NCBI GenBank assembly: GCA_001775255.1
Contig: MFCJ01000148.1
Location: 1-29,623 of the forward strand
From: Candidatus Dadabacteria bacterium RIFCSPHIGHO2_12_FULL_53_21
GTDB taxonomy: Bacteria; Desulfobacterota_D; UBA1144; Nemesobacterales; UBA2774
Length of the DNA: 29,623 bases
Direction of reading: 5' to 3'
Under the pieces are notes generated by a model. That model saw only the letters and a program-made list of their open reading frames with translations, made no database searches and was not told where the DNA came from. Positions 16,318 to 23,006 of this stretch are shown piece after piece. Within the stretch, counting starts at the first letter, position 1, and each line of letters begins with the position of its first letter. A program made the translations under genes and the position numbers.

Positions 16318-16926
16318 CTATTTGGACGAGTATCCTTTTTTTATAATCCCGATCGACTTTTCCTTCCTGCACCTGGCCGAGATAATTACCGAAACAAGAG
16401 ATTCCAGGGCCCGGTCAAGCTCGTCGTTTATAATTATATAATCATAGTTATCTATGTCTTCTATCTCCTTCCCGGCTTCGGAGAGACGCTTTTCGATCTC
16501 ACCCCTGTTTTCACTCCCCCTCTCTAAAAGCCTGGCCCTCAAGAGCTCAAACGACGAAGGCAGGACAAAGCAATAAACCCCTCTACTGAACCTTTGCCTT
16601 ATCTGTCTCGCCCCCTGGACATCTATGTCGAGTAACAGGTCGACTCCCGATTTTGCCGCGCTTTCCAGCTCGGCCAACGGCGTCCCGTACATGTGTCCGT
16701 GTACATTCGCATATTCGGCGAATTTATCCTCGTCGATCATCTTTTTGAACTCGTTTTCGGTTACAAAAATATAATCTTTTCCGTTCACTTCGCCGGCTCT
16801 CGGCTTACGTGTCGTACAGGAAACCGAAAACCTGAGGTCATTCAGATCCTGGAGCACCCTTTCCACCAGCGTGGTCTTCCCGCCCCCGGAAGGACCCGAT
16901 ACTATGAAGATATTCCCTTCTCTCAT
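16318..16926 (-). CDS. gmk: Guanylate kinase
   Basis: A 202-residue cytosolic kinase converting GMP and ATP to GDP and ADP. The P-loop GPSGGGKTTL is at residues 11-20, then RKPRAGEVNGKDYIFV (GMP-binding), EYANVHGHMYGT and LLLDIDVQGARQIR, the usual order of guanylate kinase motifs. Length is normal. It is the first gene of the seven-gene minus-strand chain that ends with pyrC and is preceded by a good promoter. Gmk supplies the GDP/GTP pool on which the downstream Rel acts. Confidence 0.97.
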   Translation of the reverse strand: MREGNIFIVSGPSGGGKTTLVERVLQDLNDLRFSVSCTTRKPRAGEVNGKDYIFVTENEFKKMIDEDKFAEYANVHGHMYGTPLAELESAAKSGVDLLLDIDVQGARQIRQRFSRGVYCFVLPSSFELLRARLLERGSENRGEIEKRLSEAGKEIEDIDNYDYIIINDELDRALESLVSVIISARCRKEKSIGIIKKGYSSK

Positions 16927-16970
16927 GATTTTAAGTCCCGTTTATTCTCCGATTCCTGAGCTTCTATATA

Positions 16971-16999
16971 ATTTTAGGACAATAAACAATAAATATCAA
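16971..16999 (-). promoter_or_regulatory. Predicted sigma70 promoter of the gmk-rel-lepB-pyr operon
   Basis: On the minus strand TTGATA (16994-16999) and TAAAAT (16971-16976) are separated by exactly 17 bases; each box matches 5 of 6 consensus positions. Initiation would be near 16964, about 38 bases before the gmk ATG. The whole gap (16927-17020) is AT-rich compared with the flanking genes, as expected for a promoter region. It is the best promoter on the minus strand right of the tRNA cluster. Confidence 0.65.
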
Positions 17000-17020
17000 T
17001 TAATTATGGCAGGTTGGTAA

Positions 17021-18106
17021 CTAATCTTTATTCTTTTTACTAAGTTCCTCGGCTACCTTCTTTACATCCTGGGATTTTTCCTTGTCGAGTATCAATATGC
17101 CGTTCTCCGAGTCAACCACCACAAGATCCTTTACCCCCACGAGCGCTATCACCCTTTTGTCCCCGAAGACGAGACACCCGGATGAATCGACCGAAACCCC
17201 GCTCCCGCGAAAGATATTCTCATCCTCGCCCGTACGCAGAAACTCGTCGAGCGTCTTCCAGCTCCCTACATCGCTCCAGGGATAGCCCACCGGTATGACG
17301 ACGGTATTATCGGAATGCTCGAGTATCAGCTTGTCTATCGAGCCCGGCTCGATCGCTTTATAAAAGGAAGAAACCGCCTTTTCTTCAGATGCCTTTCCGA
17401 TGCTCTCGGATATCTTACCGAAGTGCCTGTACCAGCCCGGAATAATCCTAGAGAAATCGGAGATGATCGACGAGGCCTTCCACACGAACACCCCGCTGTT
17501 CCAGTAATACCCGCCTTCCTTTAGGAAACCGAGCGCGGTATTCAAATCGGGCTTTTCAGTAAACCTCTCCACCATGTGCGCGCTGTGTCCGCCTGAGGAG
17601 GACACGACTTTCCGGGCCGACTTTATATACCCGTAACCCGTCTCGGGCGCGGTCGGGGTTACGCCAAGCGTGATGAGCGGGTAATGGCCGTTCTCAAGCT
17701 CGACGCCCGAGGTTTCGCAAGCGAAACGCAGAACGCTCCTGAACCCCTCGTCGTCCCCTACCGCATGGTCTGCAGGCAGGACTGCTATCACAGGGTCTTT
17801 GGCGGAATCCGTCATTCTGAGCGTGCCGTAGGCGATGCATGGGGCCGTGTTCTTCCCCTCGGGCTCGAGTATGAGGTTCTCCTCCGGGAGTTCCGGGATA
17901 TGCTTCAGGGTCTCTTCGGCATATCGGGCGACGGTGACCACGAACACTTTCTCTATCGGGACGAGCGGCAGGACCCTGTCCACGGTCTGCCTTATCAGGG
18001 ATTTCTCGCCGGTGAGGCATAAGAACTGCTTGGGCTTATTCCGGCTGCTCAGGGGCCAGAACCTCCTCCCCTCTCCGCCCGCCATTATAAGAGCGTACAT
18101 TTCCAT
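17021..18106 (-). CDS. Mannose-1-phosphate guanylyltransferase
   Basis: A 361-residue GT-A fold nucleotidyltransferase making GDP-mannose from mannose 1-phosphate and GTP. The signature AGGEGRRFWPLS (residues 9-20, GGxGxRxxP type) and KPKQF follow the start; LEPEGKNTAPCIAYG, VLPADHAVGD, FTEKPD and WNSGVFVWKAS are the other family blocks. It lacks the C-terminal phosphomannose isomerase domain of ManC/AlgA, so it is monofunctional. I chose the ATG at 18104-18106 (MEMYALIMAGG) because an upstream TTG in frame adds 21 residues unlike the family. GDP-mannose would feed surface polysaccharide or glycan synthesis; no glycan genes are next to it. Confidence 0.92.
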   Translation of the reverse strand: MEMYALIMAGGEGRRFWPLSSRNKPKQFLCLTGEKSLIRQTVDRVLPLVPIEKVFVVTVARYAEETLKHIPELPEENLILEPEGKNTAPCIAYGTLRMTDSAKDPVIAVLPADHAVGDDEGFRSVLRFACETSGVELENGHYPLITLGVTPTAPETGYGYIKSARKVVSSSGGHSAHMVERFTEKPDLNTALGFLKEGGYYWNSGVFVWKASSIISDFSRIIPGWYRHFGKISESIGKASEEKAVSSFYKAIEPGSIDKLILEHSDNTVVIPVGYPWSDVGSWKTLDEFLRTGEDENIFRGSGVSVDSSGCLVFGDKRVIALVGVKDLVVVDSENGILILDKEKSQDVKKVAEELSKKNKD

Positions 18107-18214
18107 AGAGTAATAGTAATTGGAGTTAAGGCATTTCTCAATTTCTACGGAGGAATAGGGAGCTCGCAAAGTGAATAAGTGAAGGAGGAGCGGCCGTTGT
18201 CGTCCGAGGAGTTA

Positions 18215-18898
18215 TCAGAACAATGCGCTCAGGTCCTCGGTCCCGACACTGCTCAGGCTCTCTCTTACCATATGGGCGCTTGAAAGCTCGTCAGCCGAAT
18301 ATGAGTTTGTTACAGCCAGACATTTCATACCCGCAGCGAGGGCAGCTTTGATACCGGAAACGGAATCCTCTATGACGAGGCATTCATCCGTCGATATGTT
18401 CTCCGAAGCGGAAGACGACTCGTTCAATCTTCTTAAAACCTCCAGGTACACATCAGGGGCGGGCTTGCAGTTCTCTATATCCTCGGCGCAGACAATTATC
18501 TCGAAAAGTCCTCTGATGCCGGCGAACTCGAGTATATCCTCAATCTCACCCTTCATCGCTCCCGAGCCTATAGCGATGCGGTATTTCCCGGCAATCATTT
18601 CGATAAAGTTCCTCACCCCCGGCAGGATCTCGATATTACCCTTTATCAAGTTATCGTAATGGCCGGATTTCCTCTGAATCAGCTCCGCAATCAAAGCCTC
18701 TTCGTGCTCATAATCCCGGTCTCCGAGAAACCTCCTGAAGAATGTCTTATCGTCGTAGGCAAGGTATCTGGCGTAATAATCCTCTTCAGTAAGACGTATA
18801 CCGAGGCCGTCGAGGGTCCTCTGGAAGGCGCCCAGATGTATCGGCTCCGTGTTGGCTATAACACCGTCGAAATCAAAAATCACCGCTTTTAATTTCAT
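18215..18898 (-). CDS. HAD-superfamily phosphatase, beta-phosphoglucomutase-like
   Basis: A 227-residue cytosolic HAD hydrolase. Motif I FDFDGVIANTEP has nucleophile Asp9 and acid Asp11; a helical cap follows (about 16-90); motif II is AIGSGAMKG, motif III the Lys in NCKPAPDVY, and motif IV VIEDSVSGIKAALAAG. This pattern fits the sugar-phosphatase/beta-phosphoglucomutase branch; the exact substrate cannot be assigned. The start chosen (MKLKAVIFDFDG) fits the family; the frame is open 12 residues further upstream to a weak alternative start. It lies about 110 bases upstream of the mannose-1-phosphate guanylyltransferase gene on the same strand, so a sugar-phosphate role is plausible. Confidence 0.88.
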   Translation of the reverse strand: MKLKAVIFDFDGVIANTEPIHLGAFQRTLDGLGIRLTEEDYYARYLAYDDKTFFRRFLGDRDYEHEEALIAELIQRKSGHYDNLIKGNIEILPGVRNFIEMIAGKYRIAIGSGAMKGEIEDILEFAGIRGLFEIIVCAEDIENCKPAPDVYLEVLRRLNESSSASENISTDECLVIEDSVSGIKAALAAGMKCLAVTNSYSADELSSAHMVRESLSSVGTEDLSALF

Positions 18899-19207
18899 AT
18901 GAGAACCCTGTCTAATCTCCACCCCGCACCGCACCGGCTTCGAGTGTCATGACATAACAATACCCGCCGTCCGCTTTTAGCACAGGGTATAAATATAAAC
19001 AAACCCGACGCTCGCTCTTCAAACTCGGAAAACCGGATGCTATAACACGAAACTTTTAAAGATAATAAGCATCTAAATGTTCGATTTCAACGTATTAATC
19101 CTGACTAGGGGGCCGAAAGCCCTATTTACATCGAGTTACGGAAATGCAAGAATAGATATAAATTCCCAATATCCGCATATACAATCAAGAAAGGAGGACA
19201 TCGGTAT
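18899..19207. other. 309-base intergenic region between divergent HAD and arsM genes
   Basis: I see no gene here. The region is AT-rich on its right half and must hold the promoters of the divergent genes. It contains a perfect 10-bp palindrome TGTCATGACA (18945-18954), an inverted repeat ATACCC...GGGTAT (18960-18965 and 18985-18990), and a hairpin in the arsM leader (19106-19124). No -35/-10 pair stands out with confidence. The arsM ribosome-binding site AAGGAGG is at 19191-19197. Confidence 0.6.
19106..19124 (+). promoter_or_regulatory. Hairpin in the arsM upstream region
   Basis: The segment can fold as TAGGG pairing with CCCTA, or as GGG...CCC closed by a C-GAAA-G tetraloop with one bulged C. 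It lies about 85 bases before the arsM start. There is no U run after it, so it is not an intrinsic terminator. It may be part of a regulatory leader, but the stem is short. Confidence 0.3.
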
Positions 19208-20170
19208 ATGGAGGCAAAAGACGCCACGAGAGAGAGCGTTAAAGAATTCTACAGCAGGGCGGCCAAAGAACCCCGGGCGAGCCTATGCTGTCCGGGCGGA
19301 TACCCGGCCGAAGAGACGAGCCATATACCCGGGGAGGTAATAGACAGGTTCTACGGCTGCGGAAGCCCGATCAGCCTCGCCGGGATTAGACCGGGGGAAA
19401 CTGTTCTCGACCTCGGCTCCGGGGCCGGTATCGACTGCTTCATCGCGTCTAAAAAGACCGGGAGGGAAGGAAAAGTCATCGGCATAGACATGACCGACGA
19501 GATGCTTGAAGTGGCCAATAAACATAAGGGCGCCGTATCGGAAAACCTGGGTTACAGTAACGTCGAATTCCGGAAGGGGTTTCTCGAAGAGATACCCGCA
19601 GACACAAAATCAGCAGACCTTATTACATCCAATTGCGTTATCAACCTTTCCCCGGACAAGAGAAAAGTATTCTCGGAGATGTGGAGATCGCTCAAGGACC
19701 ACGGGAGGGTCGTCGTATCCGATATAGTTTCCGACCGCGAGATTCCAGAACTTCTAAAAAAAGACGAGCAGCTTTTGGGCGAGTGTATCGCGGGATCGCT
19801 TACCGAAAACCGGTTCCTCTCGTACCTGGAACAGGCCGGTTTCTTCGGGATAGAGGTGCTCGACAGGAAATACTGGAAGAGTATCGAAAACATCGAATTC
19901 TATTCGGTCACGGTCAGGGGCTACAAATTCCAGAAGACATCGGGCTGCGTCTACGCAGGGCAGCACGCCGCATACAAAGGCCCCTTCAAGGTCGTAATAG
20001 ACGAGGAGGGTCATGTTTTTCCCAGAAATCAGGCAGTAGAGGTATGCACCGATACCGCCCTTAAGCTTTCCGCGGCCCCGTATTCCGGGATGTTCACCAT
20101 AACAGAGTCAGGCAGGAAGCCGGGCGATAACCCCTGCTGCACGCCTAACGGCGGCACCGGTTGTTGTTGA
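19208..20170 (+). CDS. arsM: Arsenite methyltransferase ArsM (arsenosugar-type)
   Basis: A 320-residue SAM-dependent methyltransferase expected to methylate As(III) in the cytosol. The SAM site LDLGSGAGIDCF is at residues 67-78 and GIDMTDEML at 92-100. Conserved arsenic-binding cysteines are in place: Cys51 (YGCGSP), Cys143 (SNCVINLSPDK) and Cys193 (GECIAGSL); a CC pair at 27-28 precedes the fold. After the methyltransferase domain (to about 230) a C-terminal domain ends in a cysteine-rich tail with Cys310, 311, 319 and 320, which could hold As(III) or shuttle disulphides. AAGGAGG lies 10 bases before the ATG. The following three genes match the arsenosugar pathway, which supports the methyl-arsenic assignment over a generic methyltransferase. 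Confidence 0.92.
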   Translation: MEAKDATRESVKEFYSRAAKEPRASLCCPGGYPAEETSHIPGEVIDRFYGCGSPISLAGIRPGETVLDLGSGAGIDCFIASKKTGREGKVIGIDMTDEMLEVANKHKGAVSENLGYSNVEFRKGFLEEIPADTKSADLITSNCVINLSPDKRKVFSEMWRSLKDHGRVVVSDIVSDREIPELLKKDEQLLGECIAGSLTENRFLSYLEQAGFFGIEVLDRKYWKSIENIEFYSVTVRGYKFQKTSGCVYAGQHAAYKGPFKVVIDEEGHVFPRNQAVEVCTDTALKLSAAPYSGMFTITESGRKPGDNPCCTPNGGTGCC

Positions 20171-20203
20171 CATATCAGATACCAGAACCATGGGAGGAAC
20201 GTG

Positions 20204-20539
20204 ATGGATTACTATGACCCGAAAGACTTAAAGCGGTTTTCCGAGATGGGGAAATTCGGCCAGGAGCTGATGAAGAAGTTTCTCGATTATTACAACGCCG
20301 CGACGGGAGAGGACGGCGCGCTGACTAAGAGAGAAAAAGCCCTGATCGCGCTCGCCGTCGCACACGTGAAGCAGTGTCCCTACTGCATCGACGCGTACAC
20401 GACTCAGTGTCTGGAGACTGGCTCCGACCCCGAGCAGATGACCGAGGCAATACACGTGGCGGCGTCAATGGAAGCGGGTATTACGCTGATACACGGGATT
20501 CAGATGCATAACGCGCTCGAAAAGCAGGGCGCGCTGTGA
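20204..20539 (+). CDS. AhpD/carboxymuconolactone decarboxylase-like protein, arsenosugar-associated
   Basis: A 111-residue all-helical protein of the AhpD/CMD superfamily. The conserved block HVKQCPYCIDAYTTQC carries the redox CxxC (about residues 58-61) typical of AhpD-like peroxidases or reductants. An arsenosugar-biosynthesis-associated peroxidase-like family of this kind is known next to arsM and arsS; its biochemical role has not been shown as far as I know. A GTG three bases earlier could also start, but GGAGG at 20193-20197 is ideally spaced (six bases) for the ATG at 20204. It lies 33 bases after arsM and 63 before arsS. The likely job is thiol/arsenic redox or protection of the radical SAM cluster (inference). 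Confidence 0.88.
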   Translation: MDYYDPKDLKRFSEMGKFGQELMKKFLDYYNAATGEDGALTKREKALIALAVAHVKQCPYCIDAYTTQCLETGSDPEQMTEAIHVAASMEAGITLIHGIQMHNALEKQGAL

Positions 20540-20602
20540 TTCCCGGAATGAACAGATTGAGACTAGGGACTCACCCCTAGCGGAATAGTATAGGAGCACC
20601 GG

Positions 20603-21640
20603 ATGTCCCAGGCTCACGCGCTCAAGCGAAAAATTGTGTCGATAGACCCGAGCGACGAGGTCAAATACAATTTTTATAAAACGCTCGGGGATAAGAGGCA
20701 AGAGCTTCCTCCTCTCGGCATCGATACGCTGCAGGTGAACGTTACGAGGCTTTGCAACCAGTCCTGCGTACACTGCCACGTCGACGCCTCGCCAAGAAGG
20801 ACCGAGCAGATGGACCTCGATACGGCAAACCGGTGCCTGGAAATCCTCGGTGAGCATCAACAGATAAAGAACCTCGATATCACCGGAGGGGCCCCGGAGC
20901 TGAATCCGCACTTCGACCACCTCGTGCGTGAGGCTGTAAAACTCTGCAAGCACGTCATGGTCAGGCACAACCTCACAGTTACGATAGACGGGAACCCTGT
21001 AACAGGGGAGAGTAAATCCTACCTCCCCCGGTTCTACGCCGAGAACGGGGTGGAAGTTATATCGTCGCTGCCCTACTACCAGGAATATTTCACGGACAAG
21101 CAGAGGGGTAAGGGGGTATTCGAGAAAAGCATACAGGCCATATTGCTCTTAAACGCCGTGGGATACGGCAGGGACGATTCGGGGCTCGTGCTGAATTTCG
21201 TTTATAATCCGGCAGGGGTCTTCCTTCCCCCGCCCCAGAAAAGCCTCGAATCGGACTTTAAAAGAGAGCTGCAAAGAAAGTACGGCATCGTCTTTAACAA
21301 CCTGTACACGATAACGAACATGCCTATCAACCGCTTCAAGCAGCAGCTTAAAAAACTAGACGCCTACGATGAATACATGACCAGGCTCGTAAACGCATAC
21401 AACCCGGCAGCCGCCGAGGGAGTGATGTGCAGGTCGCTCGTGAGCGTAGGCTATGACGGCAGGATATTTGACTGCGATTTCAACCAGATGCTGGATTTAG
21501 AGATAAGAGGAAGCGGCAAGCCCATGACGGTTTTTAATTTCGATTACGAAGGCCTCACCAGGAGGAGGATTATCTTCGCCTCGCACTGCTTCGGGTGTAC
21601 GGCGGGCTCGGGGAGCAGCTGCGGCGGGGCTACCGCATAA
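20603..21640 (+). CDS. arsS: Arsenosugar biosynthesis radical SAM enzyme ArsS
   Basis: A 345-residue radical SAM protein. The [4Fe-4S] motif CNQSCVHC is at Cys51, Cys55 and Cys58, and TGGAPELNPHF (about 95) is the GGE-like SAM segment. The C-terminal half matches the domain once called selenodomain (DUF3641): MCRSLVSVGYDGRIFDCDFNQ and a final HCFGCTAGSGSSCGG with Cys329, 332 and 340, probably binding an auxiliary cluster. ArsS joins a 5'-deoxyadenosyl group from SAM to dimethylated arsenic, making the precursor of arsenosugars (known from cyanobacteria). Some family members contain selenocysteine; this one is encoded entirely with Cys, with no in-frame TGA. AGGAG precedes the ATG. The arsM and transferase neighbours fix the assignment. 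Confidence 0.93.
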   Translation: MSQAHALKRKIVSIDPSDEVKYNFYKTLGDKRQELPPLGIDTLQVNVTRLCNQSCVHCHVDASPRRTEQMDLDTANRCLEILGEHQQIKNLDITGGAPELNPHFDHLVREAVKLCKHVMVRHNLTVTIDGNPVTGESKSYLPRFYAENGVEVISSLPYYQEYFTDKQRGKGVFEKSIQAILLLNAVGYGRDDSGLVLNFVYNPAGVFLPPPQKSLESDFKRELQRKYGIVFNNLYTITNMPINRFKQQLKKLDAYDEYMTRLVNAYNPAAAEGVMCRSLVSVGYDGRIFDCDFNQMLDLEIRGSGKPMTVFNFDYEGLTRRRIIFASHCFGCTAGSGSSCGGATA

Positions 21641-21677
21641 ACTCCCGTTACAACTTCAATGCCTCCACTAAACCCAA

Positions 21678-22313
21678 ATGCCGTATAGAGATCGAGAGAG
21701 TATCCTTATCGTATTCGTTAAATACCCGGAGCCCGGAAAAGTAAAAACAAGAATCGCACGGGAACTGGGGTCGGAAAGTGCGACCGAAATATATTCGCAA
21801 ATGGCGAAGAGAATAATCGGGAAGGTATGGAGGCCGGACGCATATGGAACCGTAATTTATTTTGATCCGCCGGATAGAGAAAAGGACGTCAGGCTGTGGC
21901 TGGGAATCGACAATGTTTCTTACGAACCCCAGTCCCCGGGGACGATCGGAGACAGGATGTCGAATGCATTCGAGAGGGTGTTTTCCGAAGGGGCCGAAAA
22001 AACGGTCTTGATAGGGACGGACGTTCCGGAAATCACGGGAGACACGGTTAGCTCCGCGTTCAGACTCCTCGAAGAAACGGACGTCGTCCTCGGCCCCGCC
22101 GAGGACGGGGGGTATTACCTGATGGGACTTAAAAATTACGAGCCTATACTTTTCGAAGATATTGATTGGGGTACCAATACCGTATTTAACCGGACACTCA
22201 ACCATATTATAGAAAAGAATCTTAGTCATAAGTTCCTTGATACATTGAAAGATGTCGATACAGCGGAGGATATCGATCCCGGGATGCTCACAAGACTCAG
22301 GGCAGAAGAATAA
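21678..22313 (+). CDS. DUF2064 / CofC-like glycosyltransferase (rSAM/selenodomain-associated transferase 1)
   Basis: A 211-residue single-domain nucleotidyl/glycosyltransferase-like protein. The opening ILIVFVKYPEPGKVKTRIARELG (about residues 9-31, split here as family motif FVKYPEPGKVKTR) and the central LIGTDVPEI...VLGPAEDGGYYLMGL are the hallmarks of the DUF2064 (TIGR04282-type) proteins. These repeatedly occur beside ArsS-type radical SAM genes. By context it may add or process the sugar part of an arsenosugar, but this is inference. An in-frame stop lies just before the ATG, so the start is fixed to 21678 despite the lack of a visible ribosome-binding site. Gap after arsS is 37 bases. 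Confidence 0.9.
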   Translation: MPYRDRESILIVFVKYPEPGKVKTRIARELGSESATEIYSQMAKRIIGKVWRPDAYGTVIYFDPPDREKDVRLWLGIDNVSYEPQSPGTIGDRMSNAFERVFSEGAEKTVLIGTDVPEITGDTVSSAFRLLEETDVVLGPAEDGGYYLMGLKNYEPILFEDIDWGTNTVFNRTLNHIIEKNLSHKFLDTLKDVDTAEDIDPGMLTRLRAEE

Positions 22314-22357
22314 ATTTCGATTCCTGAGCTTAAAGAAGCGTTAAACTTAGAAGTATG

Positions 22358-22388
22358 GGTTCGCCCGAACCTGAATCCAATTCGCCCG
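22358..22388. repeat. Palindrome plus direct repeat upstream of the tlpA-like gene
   Basis: A perfect inverted repeat GGTTCG-CC-CGAACC (22358-22371) overlaps the first of two direct copies of TTCGCCCG (22360-22367 and 22381-22388), whose starts are 21 bases, or two DNA turns, apart. This spacing suits a protein-binding site on one face of the helix. It lies between the glycosyltransferase gene and the TlpA-like gene, about 95-125 bases before the latter. Confidence 0.4.
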
Positions 22389-22481
22389 GTACTTCGTATC
22401 CCATCATATCGGCATAAAAATAATATGAATGGTATATTATTGAGGGTTCTTAAACAGCGCATTATGCCACGAGGAGATTCT

Positions 22482-23006
22482 ATGAAGAGAAGGTTCCTGT
22501 TTGCCGCGCCCGCCTTGTTTCTGATTATGACCCTTTTATCATGTGAACAGGGAAACGGGGAGCCGGGAAGCGGTTCGGATCAAAATTCGGCAGTGGACTT
22601 TTCTCTCGAAACGGTGGACGGCGGAAAAAAAATCAGCCTAGAAGACTTCAAAGGAAAACCGGTAGTGCTGAATTTCTGGGCCACGTGGTGCGGGCCGTGT
22701 AAAGAGGAATTACCCCTTTTCGAAAAGATGTGGAACAGGTTCAAAGACAAAGACGTCGTGTTCCTGGGCGTCGATGTCATGGACGACAGAACGAACGCAT
22801 CGGAATTTATCAAAAATTCCGGAATTACATATACCAACCTTTACGACCAGCCGGGCGAGGTGTCTTCGAAGTATAAAGTGGTGGCACTCCCGGCTACATT
22901 TTTCATAAATAAAGAAGGTAACATAACGATTAAAAATTACGGACCGTTCGTCGGGAAAGATGGAGAAAAGAAGTTCAAACTTTATATGGAGGAGATTGCA
23001 GAGTGA
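22482..23006 (+). CDS. TlpA/ResA-like thioredoxin-fold lipoprotein
   Basis: A 174-residue periplasm-facing thiol-disulphide reductase. The signal ends in a lipobox (LIMTLLSC, Cys21), so it should be a lipoprotein. The redox motif WATWCGPC has Cys70 and Cys73, and the cis-proline region is VVALPATFFI near residue 142. It belongs to the TlpA/ResA/CcmG group that reduces apo-cytochrome c or other envelope thiols. I chose the ATG at 22482 because GAGGAG precedes it and the signal peptide is complete; the frame extends 19 residues upstream without a signal. The next gene, ccdA, overlaps it by four bases and would supply its electrons. Confidence 0.92.
   Translation: MKRRFLFAAPALFLIMTLLSCEQGNGEPGSGSDQNSAVDFSLETVDGGKKISLEDFKGKPVVLNFWATWCGPCKEELPLFEKMWNRFKDKDVVFLGVDVMDDRTNASEFIKNSGITYTNLYDQPGEVSSKYKVVALPATFFINKEGNITIKNYGPFVGKDGEKKFKLYMEEIAE

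Noticed and set aside
20465..20968. A 167-codon minus-strand frame opposite the AhpD-like gene and arsS
   Set aside because: It spans two convincing genes on the other strand, and no ribosome-binding site or motif supports it.
20603..21640. A selenocysteine codon in arsS
   Set aside because: The frame is continuous from ATG to TAA and all expected metal-binding positions are Cys codons.
22356..22418. A 20-codon plus-strand frame starting at the ATG near 22356
   Set aside because: It has no ribosome-binding site and overlaps the operator-like repeats; too short to support.
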